A stretch of 64,000 bases of DNA, taken from NCBI GenBank assembly GCA_902590705.1, contig CACIXU010000006.1, positions 1 through 64,000 on the forward strand. The letters are read 5' to 3'. Below the pieces are notes generated by a model. That model was not told where the DNA came from, made no database searches, and saw only the letters and a program-made list of their open reading frames with translations. This document shows, piece by piece, positions 8,886 to 18,009 of the stretch (positions are counted from its first letter, which is position 1; each line of letters starts with the position of its first letter). This stretch comes from an uncultured Bacteroidota bacterium (GTDB lineage: Bacteria > Bacteroidota > Bacteroidia > Flavobacteriales > Flavobacteriaceae). A program made the translations under genes and the position numbers.

Positions 8886-11800
8886 ATGCTACCAAAAAAA
8901 CAAGGATTATACTCCCCAGAATACGAACATGACAATTGTGGTGCAGGATTCATTTGTAGTCTTCAGGGAAAAAAAACAAATGATATAATTCATAAAGCTC
9001 TTGATATTCTCGACTGCTTGGAACATAGAGGTGCTGTAAGTGCAGATGGAAAAACAGGTGATGGCGCAGGTATTTTGATAGAAATACCACATGAATTTCT
9101 AAAGAATCAGTGTAAATTTATTCTACCCGAAGCAAATGAATATGCGGTTGGAATGGTATTTCTTCCTCAAAAAGACAATCAAAGTTCATACTGTAAAGGG
9201 GTCTTAGAATCCGAATTAAAAAAACAAGGATTAGACGTTTTAGGCTGGAGAAAAGTTCCAGTTAAACATGGAGTGGTTGGTAAAATAGCTTCCCAAACTG
9301 AACCTAAAATAATGCAGATCTTTGTCAGTAAGGGAAATAAATCTATATCTGATCATCAATTTAATAATAAATTATTTTGCGCAAGAAAAATATCTGAACA
9401 TACAATACTCAATTCAAAACTATCTCAAAGTTCATATTTTTATTTACCAAGTCTCTCTACTAGGACTATTATTTACAAGGGATTATTAATACCTGAAGAC
9501 ATTAAGGGCTATTACACTGATCTCTCTGATCCAAAAGTTGTTACTAAGCTTGCTTTAGTTCACCAAAGATTTTCAACAAATACCTTTCCGACTTGGGATC
9601 TCGCTCAGCCATTTAGATATATGTGTCATAATGGAGAAATCAACACTTACAGAGGAAACTTCAGCCGTATGCAAATAAGAGAAGAATTACTTGAAAGTGA
9701 ATCATTCGGAGCTGAAATTAAAAATATGCTTCCCATTATTCTTCCCGGTAAATCTGACTCATGCTCAATGGACATGGTAGTAGAACTACTTCTTTCTACA
9801 GGAAGATCCTTACCTGAGGTTATGATGATGTTGGTTCCAGAAGCCTGGGAAAAACACCCCTCGATGAATGCCAATAAAAAGGATTTCTACAAATTTAATT
9901 CTTGTTTGATGGAGCCTTGGGACGGACCTGCTTCTATTCCTTTTACAGATGGCAAATATATTGGGGCTCTTCTTGACAGAAATGGCTTAAGACCGTCAAG
10001 GTACTCTGTTACTAAGGATGGATACGTTATTATGTCATCTGAAACAGGGGTTTTGGAAATTGAACCTGAAAATGTTGAAATCCATGGTAGACTTGAGCCA
10101 GGGAAAATGTTTCTTGTAAATATGGATGAAGGAAGGATAATTGAAGATGAAGAAATAAAAGACATTGTAACATCTAAAATGCCTTATAAAAAATGGCTTG
10201 ATAATAACTTATTACCTTTAAAAGAAATTCCTTATAATCCTAATAATGACACAAAAGAAAAAGAGGACTTTGAGACAAGAATGAGAGTTTTCGGTTATAC
10301 TCAAGAGGATTTAAAAACACTAATAGGCCCAATGAGCATTAATGCGAAAGAGGCAATCGGTTCTATGGGAACTGATACTCCTCTAGCTGTATTATCTGAA
10401 AAACCTCAACTTCTTTTTAATTATTTTAAGCAATTATTTGCTCAAGTTACAAATCCCCCACTAGATGGTATAAGAGAAGAAATTGTTACAGATATTAGTA
10501 TTACACTTGGTAAAGAGTTTAATCTTTTTGAATTATCAGCCAATCATGCTAAAAAACTATTTATTGAGAACCCTATTATTTCTAATGAAGATCTTCATAA
10601 GATTCATTCTATTAATAAAAATGGTTTTAAAGCAAGCAAAATATCAATTCTATACGAGGTTCAGTTGGGATTAAATGGAATTGAATCTGCATTAGACAGT
10701 ATGGTACTGGAAATTGAAAGAAAAATTTCTCAAGGGATTAATTTGATAATTCTTTCAGATAAAGGAGTTTCTGCTTCTTTAGCTCCAATCCCAGTTCTTT
10801 TAGCCACCTCTCATGTACAAAACTATTTTAAACGCTTAAAAAAACGATCCAAATTTGGAATCATTATTGAGTCTGCTGAGCCAAGAGAACCGCATCATTT
10901 TGCTTTACTTTTTGGTTACGGGGCAAGCGCTATAAACCCATACATGGTCAATGAAATAATTTCACACCAAATTAAAAATAAAGTTATTCAGAATATTTCC
11001 GTTCAAAATGCGATTGACAACTTCAATAAAGCAATTGCAAAAGGAATAGTTAAGATAATGAACAAGATTGGCATTTCAACTTTAAATTCTTACCGGGGTG
11101 CACAAATTTTTGAAGCTCTCGGTTTAAGCGAAAAATTTATTGACACTTTTTTTACAAATACACCTACAAGAATTCAGGGAATCGGCCTGTATGAAATAGA
11201 AAAAGAAATTAATAGTAGACACTCTAAAGCTTATATCCACGAATCAAATATTGGCCTCCCCCTAGAAATTGGCGGTGATTACAGGTGGAGAAGAGATGGT
11301 GAAGCTCATGTAGTAAATCCATCAACAATAGCCTCACTCCAGCAGGCAGTGAAAAACAAAAATTTTGATAAATATGAAACCTTCGCTAAACTAGTTAATG
11401 ACCAAAATGAGAAGCTCATGACTTTAAGAGGTCTTTTTGAATTTTCTAGTTATGATCCAATTCCAATTGATCAAGTAGAGCCCTGGACAGATATAGTGAA
11501 ACGATTTAAAACCGGAGCTATGTCTCTTGGATCAATTAGTCAAGAAGCCCATGAAAATCTTGCAATTGCCATGAATAAAATTGGAGGGAAGAGTAACTCA
11601 GGAGAAGGTGGAGAAGATGTAAAAAGATTTTTGCCAGATAAAAATGGTGATTGGAAGAACTCTGCAATTAAACAAGTTGCATCTGGAAGGTTTGGTGTCT
11701 CAAGCTACTACTTGAGCTCTGCAAGAGAAATACAAATTAAAATGGCTCAAGGAGCTAAGCCAGGAGAGGGAGGTCAATTACCTGGCCCAAAGGTTAACCC

Positions 11801-13391
11801 ATATATTGCCTCTGTAAGAAACTCAACACCCTTTGTTGGACTTATATCTCCCCCTCCACACCACGACATATACTCCATAGAAGACTTGTCTCAACTGATT
11901 TATGATTTAAAAAATGCAAACCGTGATGCTAGAATAAACGTTAAGCTTGTTTCTGAGGTTGGAGTTGGTACAATTGCTGCTGGAGTTGCAAAAGCAAAAG
12001 CTGATGTTATTCTTATTTCCGGTTATGATGGGGGAACTGGAGCTTCGCCTTTAACTTCACTAAAGCATGCTGGTTTACCATGGGAATTAGGAATTGCCGA
12101 AGCACAACAAACTCTTGTTTTAAATGGGTTAAGAAGTAGAGTTGTTTTGGAATGTGATGGAGCGCTGAAAACTGGAAGAGATGTTGCAATTGCATGTCTT
12201 TTAGGGGCTGAGGAATTCGGATTTTCAACTGCACCACTAATTGCCAGTGGTTGTATTATGATGAGAGCTTGCCATTTAAATACCTGTCCTGTTGGGATTG
12301 CAACCCAAGATCCAGAGCTTAGAAAAAACTTCAAAGGTAAGCCAGAACATGTAATTAATTACATGTACTTTGTAGCTGAAGAGTTGAGAAAAATAATGGC
12401 TAATTTAGGGTTCAGAAAAATCGACGAAATGATAGGCCAATCTCAGAAACTTAACATGAATAAAGCCATAGATCATTTTAAAGTACAAGGCCTTGATCTT
12501 TCTTCAATACTTCACAAACCAAGGATTTCAAGCGGAGTAATTGAGAGAAACACTGAATCCCAAAACCACAATTTAGATAGGGTTATAGATTTTAAAATTT
12601 TGGAGGATGGGAATGATGCTATTTTAAATAAAACACCTCAAGTCCTTTCATATAAAATTAAGAATACTGATAGAACAGTCGGTACCATAATTAGTAACGA
12701 AATATCAAAAATTCACGGTGCTAAAGGATTACCTAGTGGTACTCTAAGCTTAAATTTTGAAGGTACTGCTGGGCAAAGTTTTGGATGTTTTGCTGCTAAT
12801 GGTATTAAAATGACCATAACTGGCACTACAAATGACTACTTCGGAAAGGGGCTCTCTGGAGCTACAATTATTGCTAAAGTACCTGAAAAAGCTACTTTTA
12901 TCTCCCACGAAAATATAATTACTGGTAATGTCGCTCTCTATGGCGCAACTAGTGGGGAGGCTTATATTAATGGAATTGCTGGTGAGAGGTTTTGCGTTAG
13001 AAATTCTGGTGCAAAGGCTGTCGTTGAAGGCATTGGAGATCACGGATGTGAATATATGACTGGAGGTATTGCTGTAATCTTAGGCAAAATTGGCAGAAAT
13101 TTCGCCGCTGGTATGAGTGGTGGAATTGCTTATATTTATAATGAAAAAGGTATTTTTGATGAGAAAAAATTTAATCTTGAAATGGTTGAACTCGAGAATC
13201 TGCAAGTCGATGATGAAAAAAATATTCTCAGTCTAATTAAAAGTCATTATGATTATACTAATAGTCAGCTTGCAAAAAAAATCATTGATAATTGGTCAAA
13301 CTCATCAACTAAATTTATAAAAGTAATGCCAACTGATTACAAAAAAGCCCTTGAATTAATGTCTGAAAGTAAAACAGAAAAATCATTTTAG
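8886..13391 (+). CDS. gltB: glutamate synthase large subunit
   Basis: Large (alpha) subunit of NADPH-type glutamate synthase: takes ammonia from glutamine, moves it through a tunnel and makes two glutamates from 2-oxoglutarate. At 1501 residues it is full length. The N-terminal glutaminase domain has the nucleophile region DNCGAGF (Cys18) and HQRFSTNTFPTWDLAQPFR. The FMN domain contains GAMSLGSISQEAHENLA, GGKSNSGEGGED and GAKPGEGGQLPG; the iron-sulfur cysteines are in CHLNTCPVGIATQ. The C-terminal beta-helix domain carries GDHGCEYMTGG. gltD follows after 2 bases. Confidence 0.98.
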   Translation: MLPKKQGLYSPEYEHDNCGAGFICSLQGKKTNDIIHKALDILDCLEHRGAVSADGKTGDGAGILIEIPHEFLKNQCKFILPEANEYAVGMVFLPQKDNQSSYCKGVLESELKKQGLDVLGWRKVPVKHGVVGKIASQTEPKIMQIFVSKGNKSISDHQFNNKLFCARKISEHTILNSKLSQSSYFYLPSLSTRTIIYKGLLIPEDIKGYYTDLSDPKVVTKLALVHQRFSTNTFPTWDLAQPFRYMCHNGEINTYRGNFSRMQIREELLESESFGAEIKNMLPIILPGKSDSCSMDMVVELLLSTGRSLPEVMMMLVPEAWEKHPSMNANKKDFYKFNSCLMEPWDGPASIPFTDGKYIGALLDRNGLRPSRYSVTKDGYVIMSSETGVLEIEPENVEIHGRLEPGKMFLVNMDEGRIIEDEEIKDIVTSKMPYKKWLDNNLLPLKEIPYNPNNDTKEKEDFETRMRVFGYTQEDLKTLIGPMSINAKEAIGSMGTDTPLAVLSEKPQLLFNYFKQLFAQVTNPPLDGIREEIVTDISITLGKEFNLFELSANHAKKLFIENPIISNEDLHKIHSINKNGFKASKISILYEVQLGLNGIESALDSMVLEIERKISQGINLIILSDKGVSASLAPIPVLLATSHVQNYFKRLKKRSKFGIIIESAEPREPHHFALLFGYGASAINPYMVNEIISHQIKNKVIQNISVQNAIDNFNKAIAKGIVKIMNKIGISTLNSYRGAQIFEALGLSEKFIDTFFTNTPTRIQGIGLYEIEKEINSRHSKAYIHESNIGLPLEIGGDYRWRRDGEAHVVNPSTIASLQQAVKNKNFDKYETFAKLVNDQNEKLMTLRGLFEFSSYDPIPIDQVEPWTDIVKRFKTGAMSLGSISQEAHENLAIAMNKIGGKSNSGEGGEDVKRFLPDKNGDWKNSAIKQVASGRFGVSSYYLSSAREIQIKMAQGAKPGEGGQLPGPKVNPYIASVRNSTPFVGLISPPPHHDIYSIEDLSQLIYDLKNANRDARINVKLVSEVGVGTIAAGVAKAKADVILISGYDGGTGASPLTSLKHAGLPWELGIAEAQQTLVLNGLRSRVVLECDGALKTGRDVAIACLLGAEEFGFSTAPLIASGCIMMRACHLNTCPVGIATQDPELRKNFKGKPEHVINYMYFVAEELRKIMANLGFRKIDEMIGQSQKLNMNKAIDHFKVQGLDLSSILHKPRISSGVIERNTESQNHNLDRVIDFKILEDGNDAILNKTPQVLSYKIKNTDRTVGTIISNEISKIHGAKGLPSGTLSLNFEGTAGQSFGCFAANGIKMTITGTTNDYFGKGLSGATIIAKVPEKATFISHENIITGNVALYGATSGEAYINGIAGERFCVRNSGAKAVVEGIGDHGCEYMTGGIAVILGKIGRNFAAGMSGGIAYIYNEKGIFDEKKFNLEMVELENLQVDDEKNILSLIKSHYDYTNSQLAKKIIDNWSNSSTKFIKVMPTDYKKALELMSESKTEKSF

Positions 13392-13393
13392 AT

Positions 13394-14860
13394 ATGGGAA
13401 AGATTAAAGGTTTTATGGAGTTTGAAAGAATGAATGAGACTGTTGTTAAGCCTAAAGATAGGATCAAAAATTATAACGAATTTACAGTAAGCCCTAAAAC
13501 AGACAAACTGAGAGATCAAGGTGCTAGATGTATGGATTGTGGAGTTCCTTTTTGTCATAGTGGTTGTCCTTTAGGAAATCTGATTCCAGATTTTAATGAC
13601 GCAGTGTATCAAAATGATTGGAAAAGTGCGCTCTCTATTCTACATAGTACAAATAATTTTCCTGAATTTACAGGTAGACTATGTCCAGCTCCTTGTGAGG
13701 AGGCTTGTGTTTTAGGAATTGTTAATCCCCCTGTATCAATTGAGTTAATAGAGAAATATATAGTTGAACGAGGTTTCTCAGAAGGATGGATAAAGCCACA
13801 GCCTCCAGAATCTAGAACTGGAAAAACTATTGCTGTAATTGGTTCTGGACCTGCAGGATTAGCAGCTGCTCAGCAGTTGAACAGGGCTGGACATACTGTC
13901 ACGGTTTTTGAAAGGGACAATAAAATTGGCGGCCTTTTAAGGTACGGAATACCTGATTTTAAAATGGAGAAAAATATCATTGACAGACGTCTAAAAGTCA
14001 TGCAAGCTGAGGGAATCAATTTTAAAATTAATATTGAAGTTGGTAAGACCATTTCGGCAGAAGATATTGAAAATGAATATGATGCAATCGTCATTTGTAC
14101 AGGTGCTTCTATTAAAAGAGAGCTCCCCATACCTGGTTCTGAGCTTAAGGGTGTTGAGCAAGCAATGGATTTCTTACCCCACAACAATAAAGCTGTTGAC
14201 GGACAGCACGAACGAAATACAAGATTCTTAGCTAAGAATAAAAATGTGATTGTAATTGGTGGTGGTGATACAGGTTCAGACTGTATTGGAACTTCTAATA
14301 GACAAGGGGCGAAAACTGTTACTAATTTTGAAATCATGCCTAAACCTTCAGATGAAAGAACTGAAGAAAATCCATGGCCATACTGGCCATTTAAACTTAA
14401 AACCAGCTCCTCTCACGAGGAAGGAAGTCACAGAGAGTGGAGCATTTTAACTAAAGAATTCGTTGGGGACGAAAATGGAAATCTCAAGGGCTTAAAAACG
14501 GTTGAAGTGGAATGGGAAAAAATCCCTGGAGAACGTCCTAAATTAAAAGAATTGATAGGATCTGAAAAAGAATGGCCATGCGAACTAGCATTATTAGCAT
14601 TAGGATTTACCGGTCCTGAAAAATCCTTACCTGAACAATTTGGCTTAATTTTTGATTCGAGGGGTAATGTTAAAGGTGAAAAACTTTACCAAACTAATAA
14701 GCCTAATATTTTTGCTGCTGGAGATGCAAGAAGAGGACAATCACTAATAGTCTGGGCTATATCAGAGGGACGAGAAGCAGCCCACCAGGTTGATACTTAT
14801 TTAATGGGAAGTTCGAAATTGCCTCAAAAGAATAAGACTGGAGATCTTATAGCCACATAA
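13394..14860 (+). CDS. gltD: glutamate synthase small subunit
   Basis: FAD- and NADPH-binding beta subunit that feeds electrons to GltB. The 488 residues show the N-terminal iron-sulfur cysteines (ARCMDCGVPFCHSGCPLGN, and LCPAPCEEACVLG), the FAD loop VIGSGPAGLAAAQQL, the NADPH loop VIGGGDTGSDC and the C-terminal IFAAGDARRGQSLIVWAI. It forms a two-gene operon with gltB and converges on the porin gene with only 2 bases between the stops. Confidence 0.98.
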   Translation: MGKIKGFMEFERMNETVVKPKDRIKNYNEFTVSPKTDKLRDQGARCMDCGVPFCHSGCPLGNLIPDFNDAVYQNDWKSALSILHSTNNFPEFTGRLCPAPCEEACVLGIVNPPVSIELIEKYIVERGFSEGWIKPQPPESRTGKTIAVIGSGPAGLAAAQQLNRAGHTVTVFERDNKIGGLLRYGIPDFKMEKNIIDRRLKVMQAEGINFKINIEVGKTISAEDIENEYDAIVICTGASIKRELPIPGSELKGVEQAMDFLPHNNKAVDGQHERNTRFLAKNKNVIVIGGGDTGSDCIGTSNRQGAKTVTNFEIMPKPSDERTEENPWPYWPFKLKTSSSHEEGSHREWSILTKEFVGDENGNLKGLKTVEVEWEKIPGERPKLKELIGSEKEWPCELALLALGFTGPEKSLPEQFGLIFDSRGNVKGEKLYQTNKPNIFAAGDARRGQSLIVWAISEGREAAHQVDTYLMGSSKLPQKNKTGDLIAT

Positions 14861-14862
14861 AT

Positions 14863-17250
14863 TTATTGGAAAAAATTCCAAACAATTCCAAACCTAAGTA
14901 TTGAATCCCTATAAGGGGTGAAAGGAGCTGAATAATAATTATATCCTGTTCTATCATCATTGACATGTTCAAATTTTAAAAATAATCTCGTCTGTTGTAT
15001 TTTAGCATTTATAAAAAAATCAATTCTTGGAAAATCGCCTATCTCCGTATGATTTTGTGAGACAAACTCTCCAATCACAGGACTGTAGCGGTCTCCAAAA
15101 TACTTTGTGAAATATTGGGCAGTAAAACCTGTTTGCAAAAAAAGTGCTTTCCGAAAAAGTTCACTTGAGAAAAACAATGAACTTCTAACATTCCACTCTG
15201 GAACATTTAGTGGCATAAAGTCACCAGCCTCATTATTCTGAGTAACATGTTGGTATTGAACTGCATTAGCAAGAGAAAATTTACCCAAATTAAGTTGATT
15301 ATTCCATCTTAATTTTAAGTAGTTAATCTGATTTTTAGATTGCTCTGGTGTAATCAATAATTCTTCTTCAATCTTATTGGTTGATTCCAAAAAAGAAATC
15401 ATTCTTTTAAAAGGTAATAAATTCCTGAAATAGGTATAATTATTTATAAGTTCATAACTACCTTGAAGGGTACCCCATATTTGGTGACTAAGAGCAAATT
15501 CTAAAGTGTTAATTTGCTGGTTTTTAAAATTTGGATTATACCAGTCATATTCAATAAAATTACTTCGATGTAAGAAAAAATTAAAATTTGGCGTCTGATT
15601 ACGAAAACTTACTTTGGTCTCAACAAAAAGATCGTTTTTAAATCGTTTACTTAATGCTCCAGACAAGAATTGGGTGGCATAAAGCTTTTTAACTGAAATA
15701 TAGCCTTCCACCTTAAAATCTAGTTTTAAAAAAGTTTTTTTCCAATAAGTATCTAACGCAAACTGATTGGCTTTAATAGAAAGAGGATAAGGTCCACGAT
15801 CAACTGGCTCATCCTTAGCATCATCGGAAGGGAAAATAATAAAATAGTTCCAATTAAAAATTCGCATTCCAGCTTTTATTTGTCCTAATTTTTTTTGATT
15901 AAAAATTACATATAATTCATTTTCCAATGCATCCAAACGATTACTCACATTATATCTTGAGGTGCCTGATACAGTTCCAAAAAAACCTTTCAAGTCTAAC
16001 TCGGAATTATCATAATTAAATTGCTTTATTTCATAATTGATTTTATGACCAACAGTCAATCTTTTTGGCCTTTGATAATTATACATTTTGTTATTACCTC
16101 CTATTAATACATCATATTGTTGATCTAGAAAATATCTGCGACCAACTAAGGTATTTTCTACTTCAACATTATTATTTAATCTAGATCGGTCCAAAAAGCC
16201 GTCGTATTCAAGTTCATCCACCGCTTTTTCAAAAAAGTAAACATTTAAAGAATCTAGACCGCCGTTTGCCTGATTCTCAAGCCTTTGAGCAACAAAATGA
16301 GCACGCTGACGGTAGCGATAGTTTTTTGAGGTGTAATTTGTAGTAAAACGTAGGTTAGTTCCTCCCCCTAGTGTATTTATATATTTTCCTAAAGATCTGT
16401 ATCCCTTGTGGGCAACTGATAAATTAAACCTAGGAGAGGTATTAACTGTAATCAGAGCGTCAACCATTTGACCCTGCTCAAAAACAGATTTAAAAAAGAG
16501 CTCTGTCATCGGACTAGGTACTTCAAAATAAGGGGTTTCCTCCTCTTGCATGTAGGCAAAATGTTTTGCCCTAGCTCCGATTTGAGGGGTTTTCTTCTCC
16601 ATTTGAAAATCATAACCAAGTCTATTGTAGGCTTCTCCGGTATTTGGAAAAGTCAATAATTCAAAGTAATCCTTCCTTAAATAATTAAAACGATAATCCT
16701 TATTAATATTCAAGGTAGTATCCAAATGAGTTTCTGTACCATCTGAATAGAAGATCTTATAATCCTCAACAGTTATTTCATTCATTTCTTTTATCGGTTT
16801 TTGGACCACTTTTCTTAGTTCAACAAGACGTAACTTAAATTTTGTTCTTTCTATTGAGAAAGAATCAAGTAACTGGGTAAATAAACTTATGGAAAGTAAC
16901 CTACTATCATGATCTAAACTCACTCGATCCATTATCTTAAATCTACTTGGTAAAGAATCTAAATCTGCCTCCTGAGGTATATTAATAAGCGGTTTTTTTA
17001 AAATCCCAAGTTTGGGAAGTGAAAAATTCAAAAAACGAATGGAATCCTTTTGGCTAATTGGTTGAATTACTTCTCCAGCAATACTATCATTTAAAACAGT
17101 TAAACTATCGACTACCTGAACTGGGACAGAAAAACCCATAACTTCAAGCGTATTTTTCGGTTTAGCCTCGGCCTCCTTTTTATCATCAATCTCTTGAGCA
17201 AAAGTAAGCGGGGTAAACAGCAGAAAAAAAACTGCTAACTGTCGCCTCAT
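14863..17250 (-). CDS. putative outer-membrane porin (Porin_10-like)
   Basis: Large outer-membrane protein of 795 residues, similar to the 'putative porin' family common in Bacteroidota. There is a signal peptide (1-18, ending PLTFAQ), a region of about 200 residues with no recognised domain, then many amphipathic beta-strands rich in Tyr, Phe and Asn, ending in the aromatic RFGIVWNFFQ as expected for a barrel. The 46-base gap to the divergent rnhB gene must hold both upstream regions. The transported substrate is unknown. Confidence 0.75.
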   Translation of the reverse strand: MRRQLAVFFLLFTPLTFAQEIDDKKEAEAKPKNTLEVMGFSVPVQVVDSLTVLNDSIAGEVIQPISQKDSIRFLNFSLPKLGILKKPLINIPQEADLDSLPSRFKIMDRVSLDHDSRLLSISLFTQLLDSFSIERTKFKLRLVELRKVVQKPIKEMNEITVEDYKIFYSDGTETHLDTTLNINKDYRFNYLRKDYFELLTFPNTGEAYNRLGYDFQMEKKTPQIGARAKHFAYMQEEETPYFEVPSPMTELFFKSVFEQGQMVDALITVNTSPRFNLSVAHKGYRSLGKYINTLGGGTNLRFTTNYTSKNYRYRQRAHFVAQRLENQANGGLDSLNVYFFEKAVDELEYDGFLDRSRLNNNVEVENTLVGRRYFLDQQYDVLIGGNNKMYNYQRPKRLTVGHKINYEIKQFNYDNSELDLKGFFGTVSGTSRYNVSNRLDALENELYVIFNQKKLGQIKAGMRIFNWNYFIIFPSDDAKDEPVDRGPYPLSIKANQFALDTYWKKTFLKLDFKVEGYISVKKLYATQFLSGALSKRFKNDLFVETKVSFRNQTPNFNFFLHRSNFIEYDWYNPNFKNQQINTLEFALSHQIWGTLQGSYELINNYTYFRNLLPFKRMISFLESTNKIEEELLITPEQSKNQINYLKLRWNNQLNLGKFSLANAVQYQHVTQNNEAGDFMPLNVPEWNVRSSLFFSSELFRKALFLQTGFTAQYFTKYFGDRYSPVIGEFVSQNHTEIGDFPRIDFFINAKIQQTRLFLKFEHVNDDRTGYNYYSAPFTPYRDSILRFGIVWNFFQ

Positions 17251-17296
17251 TAAAATAAATTTGATACGAAGTTAAAATAAATGTGCTTAAATTGTC

Positions 17297-17929
17297 TTGA
17301 TTAATGTAAACGAATATCTGACATTGATAGCAGCACAGTTTTCATTAAAGTTTGAGGCAGGAACAGATGAAGCCGGAAGAGGATGTTTAGCAGGTCCAGT
17401 AACTGCTGCTGCAGTCATATTACCTTCTTCTTTCGATTTGCCTTTTTTAAATGACTCTAAACAATTAAACAAAAAACAACGTTATAAACTTCGACCCTTA
17501 ATTGAATCTCAAGCGCTTGATTTTGCTTATGCTCATATCTCCCCTAAAGAAATAGATCAAATCAATATTCTAAATGCAAGTATCAAAGCTATGCATTTGG
17601 CTTTGATGCAACTTAAGAAGCAACCTGAATTTATCGCTGTGGACGGAAATCGTTTTCATTCCTTTGAGAACGTCCCTCATCATTGTATAATTAAAGGAGA
17701 TACAAAATACCTTAATATTGCAGCAGCTTCAGTCTTAGCAAAAACATATCGAGATGATTATATGGACAAAATTCACGAAGAATACCCAGATTATCTATGG
17801 CAAAAAAATAAAGGTTATCCCACCAAAGCGCATAGAGCGGCTATAAAACTGAAAGGACCATCACCGTATCATCGAAAATCTTTTCAATTACTCTCAAAAC
17901 AATTAGAAATTGACTTCAAGTCTAAATGA
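17297..17929 (+). CDS. rnhB: ribonuclease HII
   Basis: Cytoplasmic nuclease that cuts RNA in RNA-DNA hybrids and removes ribonucleotides from DNA. The product shows [20 protein letters not shown] with the first Asp and Glu of the active site, FIAVDGNRF with the next Asp, and [15 protein letters not shown] with the last. No ATG precedes the domain in frame: the start is a TTG at 17297 (210 residues) or another TTG at 17324 (201 residues), which gives a length nearer the family average. The start is therefore unsure, the identity is not. Confidence 0.93.
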   Translation: MINVNEYLTLIAAQFSLKFEAGTDEAGRGCLAGPVTAAAVILPSSFDLPFLNDSKQLNKKQRYKLRPLIESQALDFAYAHISPKEIDQINILNASIKAMHLALMQLKKQPEFIAVDGNRFHSFENVPHHCIIKGDTKYLNIAAASVLAKTYRDDYMDKIHEEYPDYLWQKNKGYPTKAHRAAIKLKGPSPYHRKSFQLLSKQLEIDFKSK

Positions 17930-18009
17930 TATCATTGTTGAAAAGTTAGTGGAATATATTTTTTAATCTAACCTCATGCGCAAGATGGGTTTTAATAATT
18001 TTGATTTGT

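Noticed and set aside
17297-17323. Firm start of rnhB at TTG 17297
   Set aside because: The TTG at 17324 gives a more usual length; left as an open choice in the feature entry.
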